Assembly: GCF_028688795.1 (NCBI RefSeq)
Contig: NZ_JAQTXM010000006.1
Location: forward strand, 1 to 64,000
Reading direction: 5' to 3'
Source of the DNA: Rhodoferax sp.
GTDB lineage: Bacteria; Pseudomonadota; Gammaproteobacteria; Burkholderiales; Burkholderiaceae_C
Length of the DNA stretch: 64,000 bases
Shown in pieces: positions 10,665 to 22,474 of this stretch. Each line of letters opens with the position of its first letter. The stretch's first letter is position 1. Made by a program: the position numbers and the translations under genes. The notes beneath the pieces are model-generated. The model was given only the letters and a program-made list of their open reading frames with translations, was not told the DNA's origin and did not search any database.

Positions 10665-12907
10665 GGCTCCATCCGCACGGCCACGGGCTGATCCAGCGCC
10701 GGGTCATACACCACATATTGGTCGCGCCCAGCAGACTTGGCGGCGTACATGGCCACGTCGGCGTGGTGCGACAGCGTGGCCTCGTCCTGCCCGTGCTCGG
10801 GGTACATGGCGATGCCGGCGCTGCTTGAAATGTGCACGCTTTGACCACTCATCAAGCGAAAAGGCTCCAGCAGCACGGCATGGATTTTTTCAGCCACCTG
10901 CATCGCATCCAGCGACTGGCGAATGCCATCGAGCAGCACCACAAACTCATCCCCACCGACGCGTGCCACGGTGTCGGACTCGCGCACGCAGGTGCGCAAG
11001 CGGTGCGCCACCGATTGCAGCAGCAGGTCGCCCGCAGCATGACCATAACGGTCATTCACTGGCTTGAACTTGTCCAGATCAACAAAGATCAGCGCCAAAT
11101 GGCCCTTGTCGCGCTTGGCGTGGGTCACCGCATGCACCAGGCGGTCGGTTAGCAGGCGGCGATTGGGCAGGTTGGTGAGCGGGTCAAAAAAGGCCAGGCG
11201 CTTGACTTCGTCCTCGGCCGCTTTTCGCAAGGTGATGTCGGTATGTGTCGCCACGTAATGCGTGATGAGCCCGGCCTCGTCGCACACCGCCGTGATGCAC
11301 TGCCAGCACGGGAACTCCTCGCCACCTTTGCGGGTGTTCCATATCTCGCCCTGCCAACTGTGATGCTCTTGCAGTTCAGCCCACATGGTGGCGTAAAAAT
11401 CGCCCTCATGACGCCCTGATTTGAACAGCCGTGGGTTGTTTCCAACAACCTCACTGGCGGCATAACCAAACAACGCGGTAAACGCCTGGTTGACGCGCAA
11501 TATCTCTACCTGAGCATTGGTCACAAACATGCTTTCATGCGACTCAAACGCGGCTGCCGCCACGCGCAGTTCGGCCTCTTCCAGCTTGCGCGCGGTCACA
11601 TCCTCTGTGGCGCCAATCAAGCGGCGTGGCACACCGTGGTCATCCGTGTACAAGGCCGCACGATTGCGCATGAACCTCACCTGCCCGTCTGGGCGACGAA
11701 TCTGAAACGTCATTTTGAAGGGTTGATCTTGCTTGATGGCAACCCGTGTGGCCTCGCGCATGCGCTGCAGGTCTTGCGGGCTCAGCAGCCCAATCCACTC
11801 GTCATTGCGCGCGCCAGCATTTTTCGGATTCAAGCCAAACAGGGTGAACATCGCGTCATCCCACTGGTAGTGCTTGGTCACCAGGTCAAACTCCCAAATG
11901 CCCACACCACTGGCTTCGGTTGCCAATTTGAGCCGCTTTGCGGTGACGATTTTTTGCGCCCGATGGCGCTGAAATACCGACAGACCAAACACACTCAAGA
12001 GCACAAACAGCAGATAACCCACGACCTGCGCCAGCACCGCCTGCTGCCAGGACCGATACAACACGCTGAGGTCACGGTCCAACACCACCACCAGCGGCTT
12101 GCTCATGGCCAGCGCGACTGGGGCCAGTGTGCGGATAACCGCCAGCCGAGAAATTTTGCTGCCATCCAACACGCCGTTGAAATGACTCAAAGCCTGCTGG
12201 CTGCGCAAATGCTGGCTCAGCGAAGGTGGCGTGGCGGCCAGATCTTGCCCCGGTGCCTGGCCCGTGTAGGGCTGGCTAATGAAAATCTGGCCGTCACCAT
12301 GAACCAGCATGGCCCGCATGTCGTCACTGTAGCGCACCGAATTGAGCAAAATCTCAAAGTCGACAGGGTCAATGGCGGCCGACACCACGCCGGCAAACTG
12401 GCCCTTGTCATCGAGCAGCACCTTCGAAAAATTGATGACGTAATTGTTCAGCACAGACAGAAAGGGCTGGCTCACGTACAGGCGCTTCGGGTCAAGTGTC
12501 TTCAGTGGTGCCTGGACATAATCTCGATGGAAAAAATTCCGCCCCAGCAACTCTTCGCGACTTGAAAAAACCACGACACCTTGCGCATCCGTGACCAAAA
12601 ATGTGCGCACCGATGACACCGCTGCAGCCATGTTTTCCAGGGTTTGCCGCCCCTCAATGTGCCCCACCGGGTTACTCTGCCAATAAGGCAAAACCCGCTG
12701 CACGGCCAACAGGCTTTGGTTGATGGCGTTAAGTTGGCGCGTCAGGTTGTCTTCGATCACGCGGGTCTGGGTGATCAGCCGGTCAAGCTCTTGAGCCTCC
12801 AGGCGGTCACGATCGCGCGACAGACCCAAGCCCAAAAGCGCACCCAAGACCAACAGCACTGCCGCCAGCAGCAGCCACAAGCGCCGGCGCAGCACAAGAC
12901 TTTTCAC
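10661..12907 (-). CDS. Membrane sensor diguanylate cyclase (periplasmic Cache-like, PAS-PAS-GGDEF)
   Basis: N-terminal TM and extracytoplasmic region, PAS segments, VARVGGDEFVVLLDGI; no EAL domain follows. Confidence 0.9.
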   Translation of the reverse strand: MKSLVLRRRLWLLLAAVLLVLGALLGLGLSRDRDRLEAQELDRLITQTRVIEDNLTRQLNAINQSLLAVQRVLPYWQSNPVGHIEGRQTLENMAAAVSSVRTFLVTDAQGVVVFSSREELLGRNFFHRDYVQAPLKTLDPKRLYVSQPFLSVLNNYVINFSKVLLDDKGQFAGVVSAAIDPVDFEILLNSVRYSDDMRAMLVHGDGQIFISQPYTGQAPGQDLAATPPSLSQHLRSQQALSHFNGVLDGSKISRLAVIRTLAPVALAMSKPLVVVLDRDLSVLYRSWQQAVLAQVVGYLLFVLLSVFGLSVFQRHRAQKIVTAKRLKLATEASGVGIWEFDLVTKHYQWDDAMFTLFGLNPKNAGARNDEWIGLLSPQDLQRMREATRVAIKQDQPFKMTFQIRRPDGQVRFMRNRAALYTDDHGVPRRLIGATEDVTARKLEEAELRVAAAAFESHESMFVTNAQVEILRVNQAFTALFGYAASEVVGNNPRLFKSGRHEGDFYATMWAELQEHHSWQGEIWNTRKGGEEFPCWQCITAVCDEAGLITHYVATHTDITLRKAAEDEVKRLAFFDPLTNLPNRRLLTDRLVHAVTHAKRDKGHLALIFVDLDKFKPVNDRYGHAAGDLLLQSVAHRLRTCVRESDTVARVGGDEFVVLLDGIRQSLDAMQVAEKIHAVLLEPFRLMSGQSVHISSSAGIAMYPEHGQDEATLSHHADVAMYAAKSAGRDQYVVYDPALDQPVAVRMEP

Positions 12908-14427
12908 TCCAAGCCTTCTTCAACCAGCTCGGCCGCCCGCAGCAGCGCACGCGCCTTGTGCTCAGTCTCGCGCCACTCCAGCTCGGGCACGCTGTCGGCC
13001 ACCACACCAGCGGCCGCCTGCACGTAAAGCATCTGTTCCTTGATGATGCCGGTGCGAATGGCAATGGCCACATCCATGTCGCCGGCGTAACTCAGGTAGC
13101 CACAAGCGCCGCCGTACAGACCGCGTTTGGTGGGCTCCAGCTGGTCGATCAACTCCATGGCGTGTACCTTCGGCGCACCAGTGAGCGTACCAGCCGGGAA
13201 CGTGGCCTTGAGCACATCCATGCTGGTCATGCCGTCCAGCAAGACGCCTTCGACATTGCTCACGATGTGCATCACATGGCTGTAACGCTCCACGCAAAAG
13301 GCGTCGGTAACCTTGACGCTGCCAGTTTCTGCAATGCGGCCAATGTCGTTGCGTGCCAGGTCAATCAGCATCACGTGTTCGGCGCGTTCTTTGGGGTCGT
13401 TGATCAGCTCGACTTCAGCGGCCTTGTCCAGTTCAGGCGTGGCGCCACGAGGGCGCGTGCCGGCCAGCGGGCGAATGGTGATTTTTTGCACCAACTGCCC
13501 GTCTTGCGTGACTTGCTCCTGACGCACCAGAATTTCAGGCGACGCCCCCACCACATGAAAGTCAGCGCCGTCGGCCGTGGCGCCGCTGAAGTTGTAGTAA
13601 TACATGTAAGGGCTGGGGTTGAGCGAACGCAGTGCCCGGTACAGGCTCAGGGGTGACTGGGTATAGCGCTTTTTGATGCGCTGACCCACCTGCACCTGCA
13701 TGAAGTCGCCACCGGCAATCAGTTCTTTGGCACGCTCCACGGCGGCAATGTAGTCGGCCTTGGCAAAGTCGCGCACAACCTCAAACCCTGCACTGGGCGA
13801 CACCTGCGGTGCGTGCACCGGCTGGTTCAGCTGGGCCTTGAGTTGTGCCAGCCGCTCGGTGGCGCACTGGTAAGCCTGTGGTTGGGCCGGGTCGGCATAG
13901 ACCATCAAATAAAGCTTGCCCGACAGGTTGTCGATGACCGCCAGCTCCTCACATTGCAGCAGCAAGATGTCGGGGCAGCCCAACTCATCGGGCGGACAGG
14001 TGGCTTGCAGTTTTTTCTCGATATAACGCACCGCGTCGTAGCCAAAATAGCCCGCCAGGCCGCCACAAAAACGCGGCATACCGGGCTGCAAGGCCACCTT
14101 GAAGCGTTGTTGGTAGTCGGCAATAAAGTCCAGCGGGTTGGCGCTAGAGGTTTCCACCACCACACCATCGGTGACCACCTCGGTGCGGGCCTGGTCGCCA
14201 AAACCACTGGCGCGCAACAAGGTGCGGGCCGGCAGCCCAATGAAGCTGTAGCGCCCAAAGCGTTCACCGCCCACCACCGATTCAAGCAAGAAACTAAAGG
14301 GGGCACTGTTGGCCAGCTTCAGATAGAGGGAGAGCGGCGTTTCCAGGTCGGCAAAGGCCTGTGCCACCACGGGAATGCGGTTAAAACCCTGTTGGGTCAG
14401 GACGTTGAATTCGGCTTCAGAGATCAC
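12904..14427 (-). CDS. trpE: Anthranilate synthase component I
   Basis: [20 protein letters not shown]...[18 protein letters not shown]...[18 protein letters not shown]; probable GTG start at 14427. Confidence 0.95.
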   Translation of the reverse strand: MISEAEFNVLTQQGFNRIPVVAQAFADLETPLSLYLKLANSAPFSFLLESVVGGERFGRYSFIGLPARTLLRASGFGDQARTEVVTDGVVVETSSANPLDFIADYQQRFKVALQPGMPRFCGGLAGYFGYDAVRYIEKKLQATCPPDELGCPDILLLQCEELAVIDNLSGKLYLMVYADPAQPQAYQCATERLAQLKAQLNQPVHAPQVSPSAGFEVVRDFAKADYIAAVERAKELIAGGDFMQVQVGQRIKKRYTQSPLSLYRALRSLNPSPYMYYYNFSGATADGADFHVVGASPEILVRQEQVTQDGQLVQKITIRPLAGTRPRGATPELDKAAEVELINDPKERAEHVMLIDLARNDIGRIAETGSVKVTDAFCVERYSHVMHIVSNVEGVLLDGMTSMDVLKATFPAGTLTGAPKVHAMELIDQLEPTKRGLYGGACGYLSYAGDMDVAIAIRTGIIKEQMLYVQAAAGVVADSVPELEWRETEHKARALLRAAELVEEGLE

Positions 14428-14725
14428 AACTGTCTTTCGTTGGGGGAACTCGGTGGGGCATTCAGGCGGCCCACACACAAAGAATTCATTTTGCCCCAAG
14501 ACGCACCGCAACCACCAACCCGTTTCGCCACCCCGCTTCCTGAATCTGCAGCGATGCCGGACGAGCCCTTCGTGGCACCCGAATTCCTGCCACTTTGATG
14601 GGCACCTGACCGAGATCCCAAACAGCAGATCAAAGGCTCAAAGCGTTGTGGTTACGGGCCAAAAGCAGCGTGAAATCGGTCTTAATGATGACAACCCCAT
14701 CACAAAACGAAGCTGCGAGCCCGCC

Positions 14726-16519
14726 ATGAATCAACTGAAAGTTTCAACCCGACTGGCGATCGCGTTCAGCGTCATCGTGCTGATCACCCTGCTGTCCAGC
14801 GCCTTGGCATTATTTGAACTCAAGAGCATCCAAAACAACCTGGACGAAGTTGTCAACAGCAACAACGCGAAAGTTGCCATCAACACCAACATGGCGGAGT
14901 CGGTCCACATCGTGTCGCGTGTCATGCGCAGCGTGGTACTGCTGACCGACAACGCTGAAAAAGCGACGGAGAAAAAGAAAATCGACGACGAGCGCCTTCG
15001 CTACGACAAGGCCCGTGCAGCGATGGACAAATTCCCCGCCGGTGAGCAGGGCAAAAGCAAACGTGACGCCATTGATGCTGCGGCCGCCAAAGCCCGCCCG
15101 CTGAACACGCAGGTGATTGAACTGGGGCTAGCGGGTAAAACGCAAGAGGCTACCACCTTGCTGATGGCACAAGCAGCGCCCGCCACCACGGCCTGGCTGG
15201 CCACCATTGACGACAACATCATGCGGCAGGAAACGCTCAACACCCAGCAATACGATGCGTCAACCAGCAGCTACGTCAACGGACGAAACGTCTTGATCGG
15301 CTTTGCCTTGCTGAGTTTGCTGGTCGGGTTCGGGTTGGCTGTTCTGGTGACGCGCAGCATCGTCCAGCAGCTTGGCGGCGAACCTGCCGAGGTGTCCAAG
15401 CTGGCCAACGCCATTGCCAACTCAGATTTGAGCAACGCCATTAAGGTGGCTAGTGGCGACAACACCAGCGTGGTGGCTGCCATGGCCCGCATGCAAGACA
15501 ACTTGTTGGGGGTGGTCAGCCATGTGCGCCAAGGCTCAGAATCAGTAGCGACTGCCAGCGCCGAAATCGCCCAAGGCAACCAAGACCTGAGCGACCGCAC
15601 CGAAAGCCAAGCCAGCGCCTTGGAGCAAACTGCCGCCAGCATGGAAGAACTTAGCTCGACCGTGAAACAAAACGCCGACAACGCCCGCCAGGCCAACCAA
15701 CTTGCCATGAGCGCCAGCAGCGTGGCCATCCAGGGCGGCGAAGTGGTAGCCCAGGTGGTTGACACCATGAAAGGCATCAATGAGGCTAGCCGCAAGATCA
15801 GCGACATCATCAGTGTGATTGACGGCATTGCGTTCCAGACCAACATTCTGGCGCTGAACGCTGCCGTAGAAGCCGCCCGCGCCGGCGAACAGGGCCGTGG
15901 CTTTGCGGTGGTGGCCAGCGAGGTGCGCAGCTTGGCCGGGCGCAGCGCCGAAGCCGCCAAGGAAATCAAGACCCTGATCAACGCCAGTGTCGAGCGCGTG
16001 GAGCAGGGCACCACGCTGGTCGATCAGGCTGGCAGCACCATGCAGGAAGTGGTCAGCAGCATTCGCCGCGTGACCGACATCATGGGCGAGATCAGCGCGG
16101 CCAGCAACGAGCAAAGCCAGGGTGTCAGCCAGGTCGGTGAAGCGGTGACACAAATGGACCAGGTGACGCAGCAAAACGCTGCCTTGGTGGAAGAAATGGC
16201 CGCAGCAGCAGGAAGCCTCAGGTCACAAGCGCAAGACCTGGTGCAAACCGTGGCAGTGTTCAAACTCGGCGCAGGTGATGCCACCCACATGGTCGTGCCC
16301 ACCGCCGCCGTGCGCTCCCACCCGCCCAAAGTCAGCAACTTCAAGGGTGCTGACCGACGAGCCGTTGGCACGCCCAAAGGTGCAGCAGCGCGTGGCCAAG
16401 CCGCACCCAGCAGACCAGCACCGACCAAATCAGCCGCCCCGGCACCGCTGGCCGCCCCTGCGCCCAAGCCGGCAGCCCAGGCCAGTGGCAACAGTGATGG
16501 GGATTGGGAAACGTTTTAA
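14726..16519 (+). CDS. Methyl-accepting chemotaxis protein (MCP1), C-terminal pentapeptide WETF
   Basis: N-terminal TM and 4-helix-bundle-like ligand domain; hairpin tip [44 protein letters not shown]; ends DGDWETF. Confidence 0.95.
   Translation: MNQLKVSTRLAIAFSVIVLITLLSSALALFELKSIQNNLDEVVNSNNAKVAINTNMAESVHIVSRVMRSVVLLTDNAEKATEKKKIDDERLRYDKARAAMDKFPAGEQGKSKRDAIDAAAAKARPLNTQVIELGLAGKTQEATTLLMAQAAPATTAWLATIDDNIMRQETLNTQQYDASTSSYVNGRNVLIGFALLSLLVGFGLAVLVTRSIVQQLGGEPAEVSKLANAIANSDLSNAIKVASGDNTSVVAAMARMQDNLLGVVSHVRQGSESVATASAEIAQGNQDLSDRTESQASALEQTAASMEELSSTVKQNADNARQANQLAMSASSVAIQGGEVVAQVVDTMKGINEASRKISDIISVIDGIAFQTNILALNAAVEAARAGEQGRGFAVVASEVRSLAGRSAEAAKEIKTLINASVERVEQGTTLVDQAGSTMQEVVSSIRRVTDIMGEISAASNEQSQGVSQVGEAVTQMDQVTQQNAALVEEMAAAAGSLRSQAQDLVQTVAVFKLGAGDATHMVVPTAAVRSHPPKVSNFKGADRRAVGTPKGAAARGQAAPSRPAPTKSAAPAPLAAPAPKPAAQASGNSDGDWETF
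15514..16519 (+). repeat. Near-identical MCP signalling-domain copy 1 (pairs with 18001..19006)
   Basis: Same sequence at constant offset +2487 over ~1006 bp with no indels; roughly 15.63-16.25 kb looks identical by eye. Confidence 0.9.
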
Positions 16520-16692
16520 CGGCAGACGCCAAAGGCAAGTGGCACGGCTGAGCAGCCCCGTGAAAACCCTTGCCTTTTTTGCTGAACAGCGGACAAAAAC
16601 ATCCGTATCATCGCACTGAGCCAACTTCAGTTTGGCAAAAATGAACCGAAATCAGGGGAGGCAGATCAGTTAATTCTTAGACAGGAGACTCC

Positions 16693-17148
16693 ATGAAACA
16701 GTCCTTTATTCTCTCAGCCCTGGTGTGCGCACTTACTGTTCCGTTTGCCGTTCAGGCCCAAACCAAAGCCACTGCGGCGGAGGCCACTGCCATGGTCAAA
16801 AAGGGTGTGGCGTTCATTAAGACCAATGGCAAAGACAAAGGTTTCGCCGAAATCAGCAACAAAGGCGGCCAATTCAATGACCGAGATTTGTATTTGACGG
16901 TTTACGGAATTGACGGCACGGTACTGGCGCACGGCGCCAACGGCAAAATGGTTGGCAAAAACCTGATTGACCTGAAAGACATTGATGGCAAAGAATTTGT
17001 AAAGGAACGTGTTGAACTTGCCAAGTCCAAAGGCACGTTCTGGCAAGACTACAAGTTCACCAACCCGGTCAGCAAAAAAATCGAACCCAAGAGCATGTAC
17101 TGCGAAAAGCTTGATGACGCGGTTGTGTGTGGCGGCATTTACAAATAG
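16693..17148 (+). CDS. Secreted stand-alone single-Cache-domain protein
   Basis: Signal peptide MKQSFILSALVCALTVPFAVQAQ; DRDLYLTVYGIDGTVLAHGANGKMVGKNLIDLKDIDGKEFVKE, typical of small Cache proteins. Confidence 0.8.
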   Translation: MKQSFILSALVCALTVPFAVQAQTKATAAEATAMVKKGVAFIKTNGKDKGFAEISNKGGQFNDRDLYLTVYGIDGTVLAHGANGKMVGKNLIDLKDIDGKEFVKERVELAKSKGTFWQDYKFTNPVSKKIEPKSMYCEKLDDAVVCGGIYK

Positions 17149-17224
17149 TTCCGCAACGCGTTCAAGAGACTGGCGGGGTGGATTTTGACACCCTGCCTAT
17201 ATTTTCTTTTTTTTGAGAAATGCC

Positions 17225-19006
17225 ATGAAGTTAAGCATCAAGCTGCTGCTCGCACCCTTGTTGACGGCCATCGTGCTGTTGGCATTTGGACAAATCAATG
17301 CCTTCTTGATGACCCGTGCGGCCGATGCCAATGAGGTCGGCTTCAAGGCGGGTCTGGAAAACTTCAAAACCATGGCAGATGTCCAGCATCAGCTTGGGCT
17401 GATTCATTCGGGCATTTACCGAACCCTGGGCTTGATTGGCTCCATGGATGACGCCAAAGTTGCTGCATTTCGCGCCGATGTGGCCAAGCAACTGAGTGGT
17501 GTCTCACGGGTGGCCAGCGCCTTGGCACAGTCCCAGACAAACAACGCCAAATTCCAGACGGACATGGCCGGTGTGGTCGCTCAAATTACCAAGTACGCAG
17601 GCCAAGCCGATTCGGCCATTGACCTGTCGTCCGTCGACCCCAACACCGGCATCGCTGCCATGCAGACAGCCGACAGCACCTTCATCGCGCTGAACAAAAC
17701 CGTCAACGTGCTAGAGGCCAGCTTTGAATCAGACGCCGAAGCAACCGCCACCGCCGCACAGGTTCGATCGCGCAATACCAATGTGGTGCTGACCCTGTTG
17801 GGCTTGTTGGCGGCCGCCGTAGCCGTTTGGTTGTCATGGGTGATGCAGAAGAAAATTGTCAATGAGTTACAGCGGGCGTCCCAGGTGGCGAGCGACGTGG
17901 CCGCGGGCAATTTGACCGTTGACACCAGCACCGCCCGTGCTGACGAAGTAGGTGATTTGATGCGGGCATTGGCAACCATGCAGGCCAGTTTGATCTCCGT
18001 GGTCAGCCATGTGCGCCAAGGCTCAGAATCAGTAGCGACTGCCAGCGCCGAGATCGCGCAGGGCAACCAAGACCTGAGCGACCGCACCGAAAGCCAAGCC
18101 AGCGCGCTGGAGCAAACCGCCGCCAGCATGGAAGAACTTAGCTCGACCGTGAAACAAAACGCCGACAACGCCCGCCAGGCCAACCAACTTGCCATGAGCG
18201 CCAGCAGCGTGGCCATCCAGGGCGGCGAAGTGGTAGCCCAGGTGGTTGACACCATGAAAGGCATCAATGAGGCTAGCCGCAAGATCAGCGACATCATCAG
18301 TGTGATTGACGGCATTGCGTTCCAGACCAACATTCTGGCGCTGAACGCTGCCGTAGAAGCCGCCCGCGCCGGCGAACAGGGCCGTGGCTTTGCGGTGGTG
18401 GCCAGCGAGGTGCGCAGCTTGGCCGGGCGCAGCGCCGAAGCCGCCAAGGAAATCAAGACCCTGATCAACGCCAGTGTCGAGCGCGTGGAGCAGGGCACCA
18501 CGCTGGTCGATCAGGCTGGCAGCACCATGCAGGAAGTGGTCAGCAGCATTCGCCGCGTGACCGACATCATGGGCGAGATCAGCGCGGCCAGCAACGAGCA
18601 AAGCCAGGGTGTCAGCCAGGTCGGTGAAGCGGTGACACAAATGGACCAGGTGACGCAGCAAAACGCTGCCTTGGTGGAAGAAATGGCCGCAGCAGCAGGA
18701 AGCCTCAGGTCACAAGCGCAAGACCTGGTGCAAACCGTGGCGGTGTTCAAACTCGGCGCCGGTGATGCCACCCACATGGCCGTGCCCACCGCAGCCGTAC
18801 GCTCGCACCCGCCCAAGGTCAGCAACTTCAAGGGGGCTGACCGACGTGCTGTTGGCACGCCAAAAGGTGCAGCAGCACGTGGCCAAGCCGCACCCAGCAG
18901 ACCGACACCAGCCAAACCAGCCGCCCCGGCACCATTGGCAGCCCCCTCGCCCAAGCCCGCAGCCCAGGCCAGTGGCAGCAACGATGGGGATTGGGAAACG
19001 TTTTAA
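17225..19006 (+). CDS. Methyl-accepting chemotaxis protein (MCP2), C-terminal WETF
   Basis: [23 protein letters not shown]...; same MCP signalling domain; ends NDGDWETF. Confidence 0.95.
   Translation: MKLSIKLLLAPLLTAIVLLAFGQINAFLMTRAADANEVGFKAGLENFKTMADVQHQLGLIHSGIYRTLGLIGSMDDAKVAAFRADVAKQLSGVSRVASALAQSQTNNAKFQTDMAGVVAQITKYAGQADSAIDLSSVDPNTGIAAMQTADSTFIALNKTVNVLEASFESDAEATATAAQVRSRNTNVVLTLLGLLAAAVAVWLSWVMQKKIVNELQRASQVASDVAAGNLTVDTSTARADEVGDLMRALATMQASLISVVSHVRQGSESVATASAEIAQGNQDLSDRTESQASALEQTAASMEELSSTVKQNADNARQANQLAMSASSVAIQGGEVVAQVVDTMKGINEASRKISDIISVIDGIAFQTNILALNAAVEAARAGEQGRGFAVVASEVRSLAGRSAEAAKEIKTLINASVERVEQGTTLVDQAGSTMQEVVSSIRRVTDIMGEISAASNEQSQGVSQVGEAVTQMDQVTQQNAALVEEMAAAAGSLRSQAQDLVQTVAVFKLGAGDATHMAVPTAAVRSHPPKVSNFKGADRRAVGTPKGAAARGQAAPSRPTPAKPAAPAPLAAPSPKPAAQASGSNDGDWETF
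18001..19006 (+). repeat. Near-identical MCP signalling-domain copy 2 (pairs with 15514..16519)
   Basis: See copy 1. Confidence 0.9.
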
Positions 19007-19090
19007 GCAAGCCGCGGGCGCTCAAAAATCCCGAATTGGTTTGAGGCATACTGATTTGCAGCTCAAATAAATTGAGCGAAGGTGATCAAC

Positions 19091-20710
19091 ATGTTTAATT
19101 TCTCCACCATGCCCGTGGCACGTCGTTTAGGGTTTCTGGTGTCAAGTGCCGTGCTGGGCATCGTCATTCTGGCAACGGTATTTCTGTGGTCAGAGCGTGC
19201 CCTGATCTTGGCTGAGCGCCAGAGCGGTGTGCGCCAAACCGTGGAGCTGGCCCACGGTCTGCTGACGCACTATCAAACGCAGGTCGCGCAGGGAAAAATG
19301 CCTGAAGCACAGGCCAAACTGGATGCACTGGCTGCCATAAAGACACTGCGCTACAGCGGTAGCGAGTATTTCTGGGTCAATGACATGCAACCCGCCATGG
19401 TGATGCACCCCATCAAACCAGAGTTGAACGGGCAGGATTTATCGGGATTCAAGGACGCATCGGGCAAGCTGCTCTACAACGACTTTGTCGCGGTGGTTAA
19501 AGCCCGGGGCGAAGGCTTTGTGCCTTACTTGTGGCCCAAACCGGGCAGCACCACACCTGTTGCCAAAATCTCTTACGTTAAAGGGTTTACGCCTTGGGGC
19601 TGGATTATTGGTTCGGGTGTGTATGTGGACACCGTAGATGCTGCGGTGGTCAGCCGGGCCATCAGTTTTGCCGTCGGTGCGCTGCTGTTAATTGGCGCCC
19701 TGCTGGCCATTGGGGTACTGATTTCACGCAGCATTCTTAAACAACTCGGCGGCGAGCCCGCTGATGCAGCCGCCATCACACAACGGATGGCTGAAGGTGA
19801 TTTGTCGGTAGAGATTGCGCTCAAGCACCCTGCAGAGCCCAGCTTGCTCAACGCCATTGCGCAAATGCGCGACAAGTTTGCGCTGATCGTTCACGAGGTT
19901 CGCCAGGGCTCCGAAGGTGTGGCCACGGCCAGCGCCGAGATCGCGCAGGGCAACAACGACCTGTCGGCTCGCACCGAAAACCAGGCCAGCGCCCTAGAAG
20001 AGACCGCGGCCTCCATGGAGCAACTCAGCGCCACCGTCAAGCAAAACGCTGACAGCGCGCTGCAGGCCAATCAACTGGCCATGAACGCCAGCACGGTGGC
20101 CGTGCGTGGCGGCGAGGTGGTAGCGCAAGTGGTGGACACCATGAAAGGCATCAATGCGAGTTCGCGCAAGATTGCCGACATCATTGGCGTGATTGACGGC
20201 ATTGCCTTTCAGACCAACATCCTGGCGCTGAACGCTGCGGTAGAAGCGGCACGTGCTGGCGAGCAGGGCCGCGGTTTTGCTGTGGTCGCCAGCGAGGTGC
20301 GGTCACTGGCCGGGCGTAGTGCCGATGCGGCCAAGGAAATCAAGGCGCTGATTGGCGACAGTGTGACGCGGGTTGAGCAGGGCAGCGCACTGGTTGACCA
20401 AGCCGGCGCAACCATGGCTGACGTGGTCAGCAGCATCCGCCGGGTGACTGACATCATGGGCGAAATCAGCGCCGCAAGTACCGAGCAAAGCCTGGGCGTC
20501 AGCCAGGTGGGTGAAGCCGTGACGCAAATGGACCATGTGACACAGCAAAACGCCGCGCTGGTCGAGCAAATGGCTGCGGCTGCCAGCAGCCTGAAGACTC
20601 AGGCGCATGAACTGGTGCAGGTGGTGGCCGTATTCAAGCTCGGGGCGGCTGATGCCCAACACAGCCAGGCGCTGCCCAGCACATCTGCCGTGCCACGCCG
20701 CCTGTATTGA
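19091..20710 (+). CDS. Methyl-accepting chemotaxis protein (MCP3) with Cache ligand domain
   Basis: [40 protein letters not shown] (sCache_2-like) then MCP signal domain; upstream in-frame start at 19082 possible. Confidence 0.93.
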   Translation: MFNFSTMPVARRLGFLVSSAVLGIVILATVFLWSERALILAERQSGVRQTVELAHGLLTHYQTQVAQGKMPEAQAKLDALAAIKTLRYSGSEYFWVNDMQPAMVMHPIKPELNGQDLSGFKDASGKLLYNDFVAVVKARGEGFVPYLWPKPGSTTPVAKISYVKGFTPWGWIIGSGVYVDTVDAAVVSRAISFAVGALLLIGALLAIGVLISRSILKQLGGEPADAAAITQRMAEGDLSVEIALKHPAEPSLLNAIAQMRDKFALIVHEVRQGSEGVATASAEIAQGNNDLSARTENQASALEETAASMEQLSATVKQNADSALQANQLAMNASTVAVRGGEVVAQVVDTMKGINASSRKIADIIGVIDGIAFQTNILALNAAVEAARAGEQGRGFAVVASEVRSLAGRSADAAKEIKALIGDSVTRVEQGSALVDQAGATMADVVSSIRRVTDIMGEISAASTEQSLGVSQVGEAVTQMDHVTQQNAALVEQMAAAASSLKTQAHELVQVVAVFKLGAADAQHSQALPSTSAVPRRLY

Positions 20711-20767
20711 TCTGAATCAAAGCGGGCTACAGGCGTAGAATTTTAAGACGCCTGATTGGAGAATCGC

Positions 20768-22309
20768 ATGAAGTTCAGTTCCCGCATCGCTGCATTTGGG
20801 GTCATCCCATCGGTGCTTTTTATCATCGGGCTGGTCACCAGCATTGGCGCCCTGATGAGTGCCCAACGGGAATTTGACCGCTATATCAACACCGAACAAG
20901 CGGTCGAGCGGTCACTGACCGACATGTATGCCCAAGGCCTGCAAATGGGCCAGGCTATGCGCAACATCTTGCTGGACCCACAAAACCCCAAAGCGTTCGA
21001 CAACCTGAAGGCGGCGCAAGTCGACTACGACAAGGCCTATGCCCGCGCCCAGCAAAGCGCCAAGGGCGGCGCGCTTGACGCACCCTTGGCCAAATTGGCG
21101 CCCTTGCGGGCCAAGCAGGCCCAGGCGCAAGACAAAGTGCTGGCGCTGGTGGCGGCCAACGCAGATGCCAAAGACGTCATCAACAAGGAAGAAACACCGG
21201 CCTGGCGTGCGCTCAAGGCCGAGTTGCTGAGCCAGGGCAAGGTGGCCAGCCAGGCATCCCAAACCACCTACCAGCGCGTGACGCACACCATCAGCACCAC
21301 GATTGCGCTGGCCGTGGGCCTGGCGCTGGTGGCGGTGCTGGCCTCCGTGGTGCTGAGCCTGCACATGCGGACCACCTTGCGCCGAGAGCTTGGCGGTGAC
21401 CCGGCCGACGCCCGCATCGCCCTGCACGCCATTGCCAAGGGCAACCTCAGCATCAACCTGCACAACCAGGGCGGCGAAGACAGCTTGATGGGCGTGATGA
21501 CAGAGATGGACGTTGCGCTGAAGAAACTGGTCACTGAGGTGCGCGATTCCGCAAGCGGCATTGCCACGGCCAGCGCAGAAATTGCCAAGGGCGACGCCGA
21601 CCTGTCCTCACGCACCGAGAGCCAGGCCGCAGCGCTGGAGCAGACCACGGCCAGCATGGAACAGCTGAACGACACGGTAAAGCAAAACGCCGACCACGCC
21701 CGCCAGGCGAACCAGTTGGCAATGAGCGCCAGCCTGGTGGCAGAGCAAGGGGGTGCCGTGGTGGCCCAGGTGGTCGACACCATGAAAGGCATCAACGAAG
21801 CCTCGCGCAAGATTTCCGACATCATCAGCGTCATTGATGGCATTGCGTTCCAGACCAACATTTTGGCCCTGAATGCCGCCGTGGAAGCCGCTCGTGCGGG
21901 TGAGCAAGGCCGTGGTTTTGCGGTGGTGGCCAGTGAGGTGCGCTCTCTAGCCGGACGCAGCGCAGAGGCCGCCAAAGAAATCAAGGCCCTCATCAACACC
22001 AGCGTCGAACGGGTCGAGCAAGGCAGTGCACTGGTGGACCGGGCGGGCAGCACCATGGACGAGGTGGTAAGTGCCATCAAGCGGGTGACCGACATCATGG
22101 GCGAAATCAGCGCCGCCAGCACCGAGCAAAGCCTGGGCGTGTCTCAGGTGGGCGAGGCCTTGGCACAAATGGACCAGACCACCCAGCAAAATGCAGCCAT
22201 GGTGGAAGAAATGGCGGCTGCCGCAGCCAGCCTGAAAACCCAGGCAGATGACCTGGTGCAAACCGTGGCGTTGTTCAAGCTCGGCGCGGGCGACCAGCAT
22301 GCGTTTTAA
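20768..22309 (+). CDS. Methyl-accepting chemotaxis protein (MCP4)
   Basis: [29 protein letters not shown]...; MCP signal domain; no WETF tail (ends GDQHAF). Confidence 0.93.
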   Translation: MKFSSRIAAFGVIPSVLFIIGLVTSIGALMSAQREFDRYINTEQAVERSLTDMYAQGLQMGQAMRNILLDPQNPKAFDNLKAAQVDYDKAYARAQQSAKGGALDAPLAKLAPLRAKQAQAQDKVLALVAANADAKDVINKEETPAWRALKAELLSQGKVASQASQTTYQRVTHTISTTIALAVGLALVAVLASVVLSLHMRTTLRRELGGDPADARIALHAIAKGNLSINLHNQGGEDSLMGVMTEMDVALKKLVTEVRDSASGIATASAEIAKGDADLSSRTESQAAALEQTTASMEQLNDTVKQNADHARQANQLAMSASLVAEQGGAVVAQVVDTMKGINEASRKISDIISVIDGIAFQTNILALNAAVEAARAGEQGRGFAVVASEVRSLAGRSAEAAKEIKALINTSVERVEQGSALVDRAGSTMDEVVSAIKRVTDIMGEISAASTEQSLGVSQVGEALAQMDQTTQQNAAMVEEMAAAAASLKTQADDLVQTVALFKLGAGDQHAF

Positions 22310-22328
22310 ATACCCAAAACGCTACTTA

Positions 22329-22386
22329 ATCAATAGCTGCTAACGCTTTCACAACAAGGACTAGAGCCATAAAAAGCATATAAAAT
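22329..22386 (+). repeat. Dispersed AT-rich repeat copy C, intergenic
   Basis: CAATAGCTGCTAACGCTTTCACAACAAGGACTAGAGCCATAAAAAGCATATAAAAT. Confidence 0.8.
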
Positions 22387-22474
22387 CAGCGCACAACCAA
22401 ATCGGCCATGTCACGCCAAAGAACGATGCTGTGCAATCGGCTTGGTGATTTTCAGGCTGTAGCGTGCGCGCAGT

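Noticed and set aside
14375-14725. N-terminal extension of the MCP1 ORF
   Set aside because: Runs over the opposite-strand trpE start and its promoter region; the TM-bearing MCP start is ATG 14726.
17581-18501. 306-aa minus ORF (and the similar 15271..16014 ORF) antisense to MCP genes
   Set aside because: Overlap frame of a GC-rich, strongly coding MCP signalling domain; Ala/Ser/Leu-rich translation without domain features; shared only because the sense DNA is duplicated.
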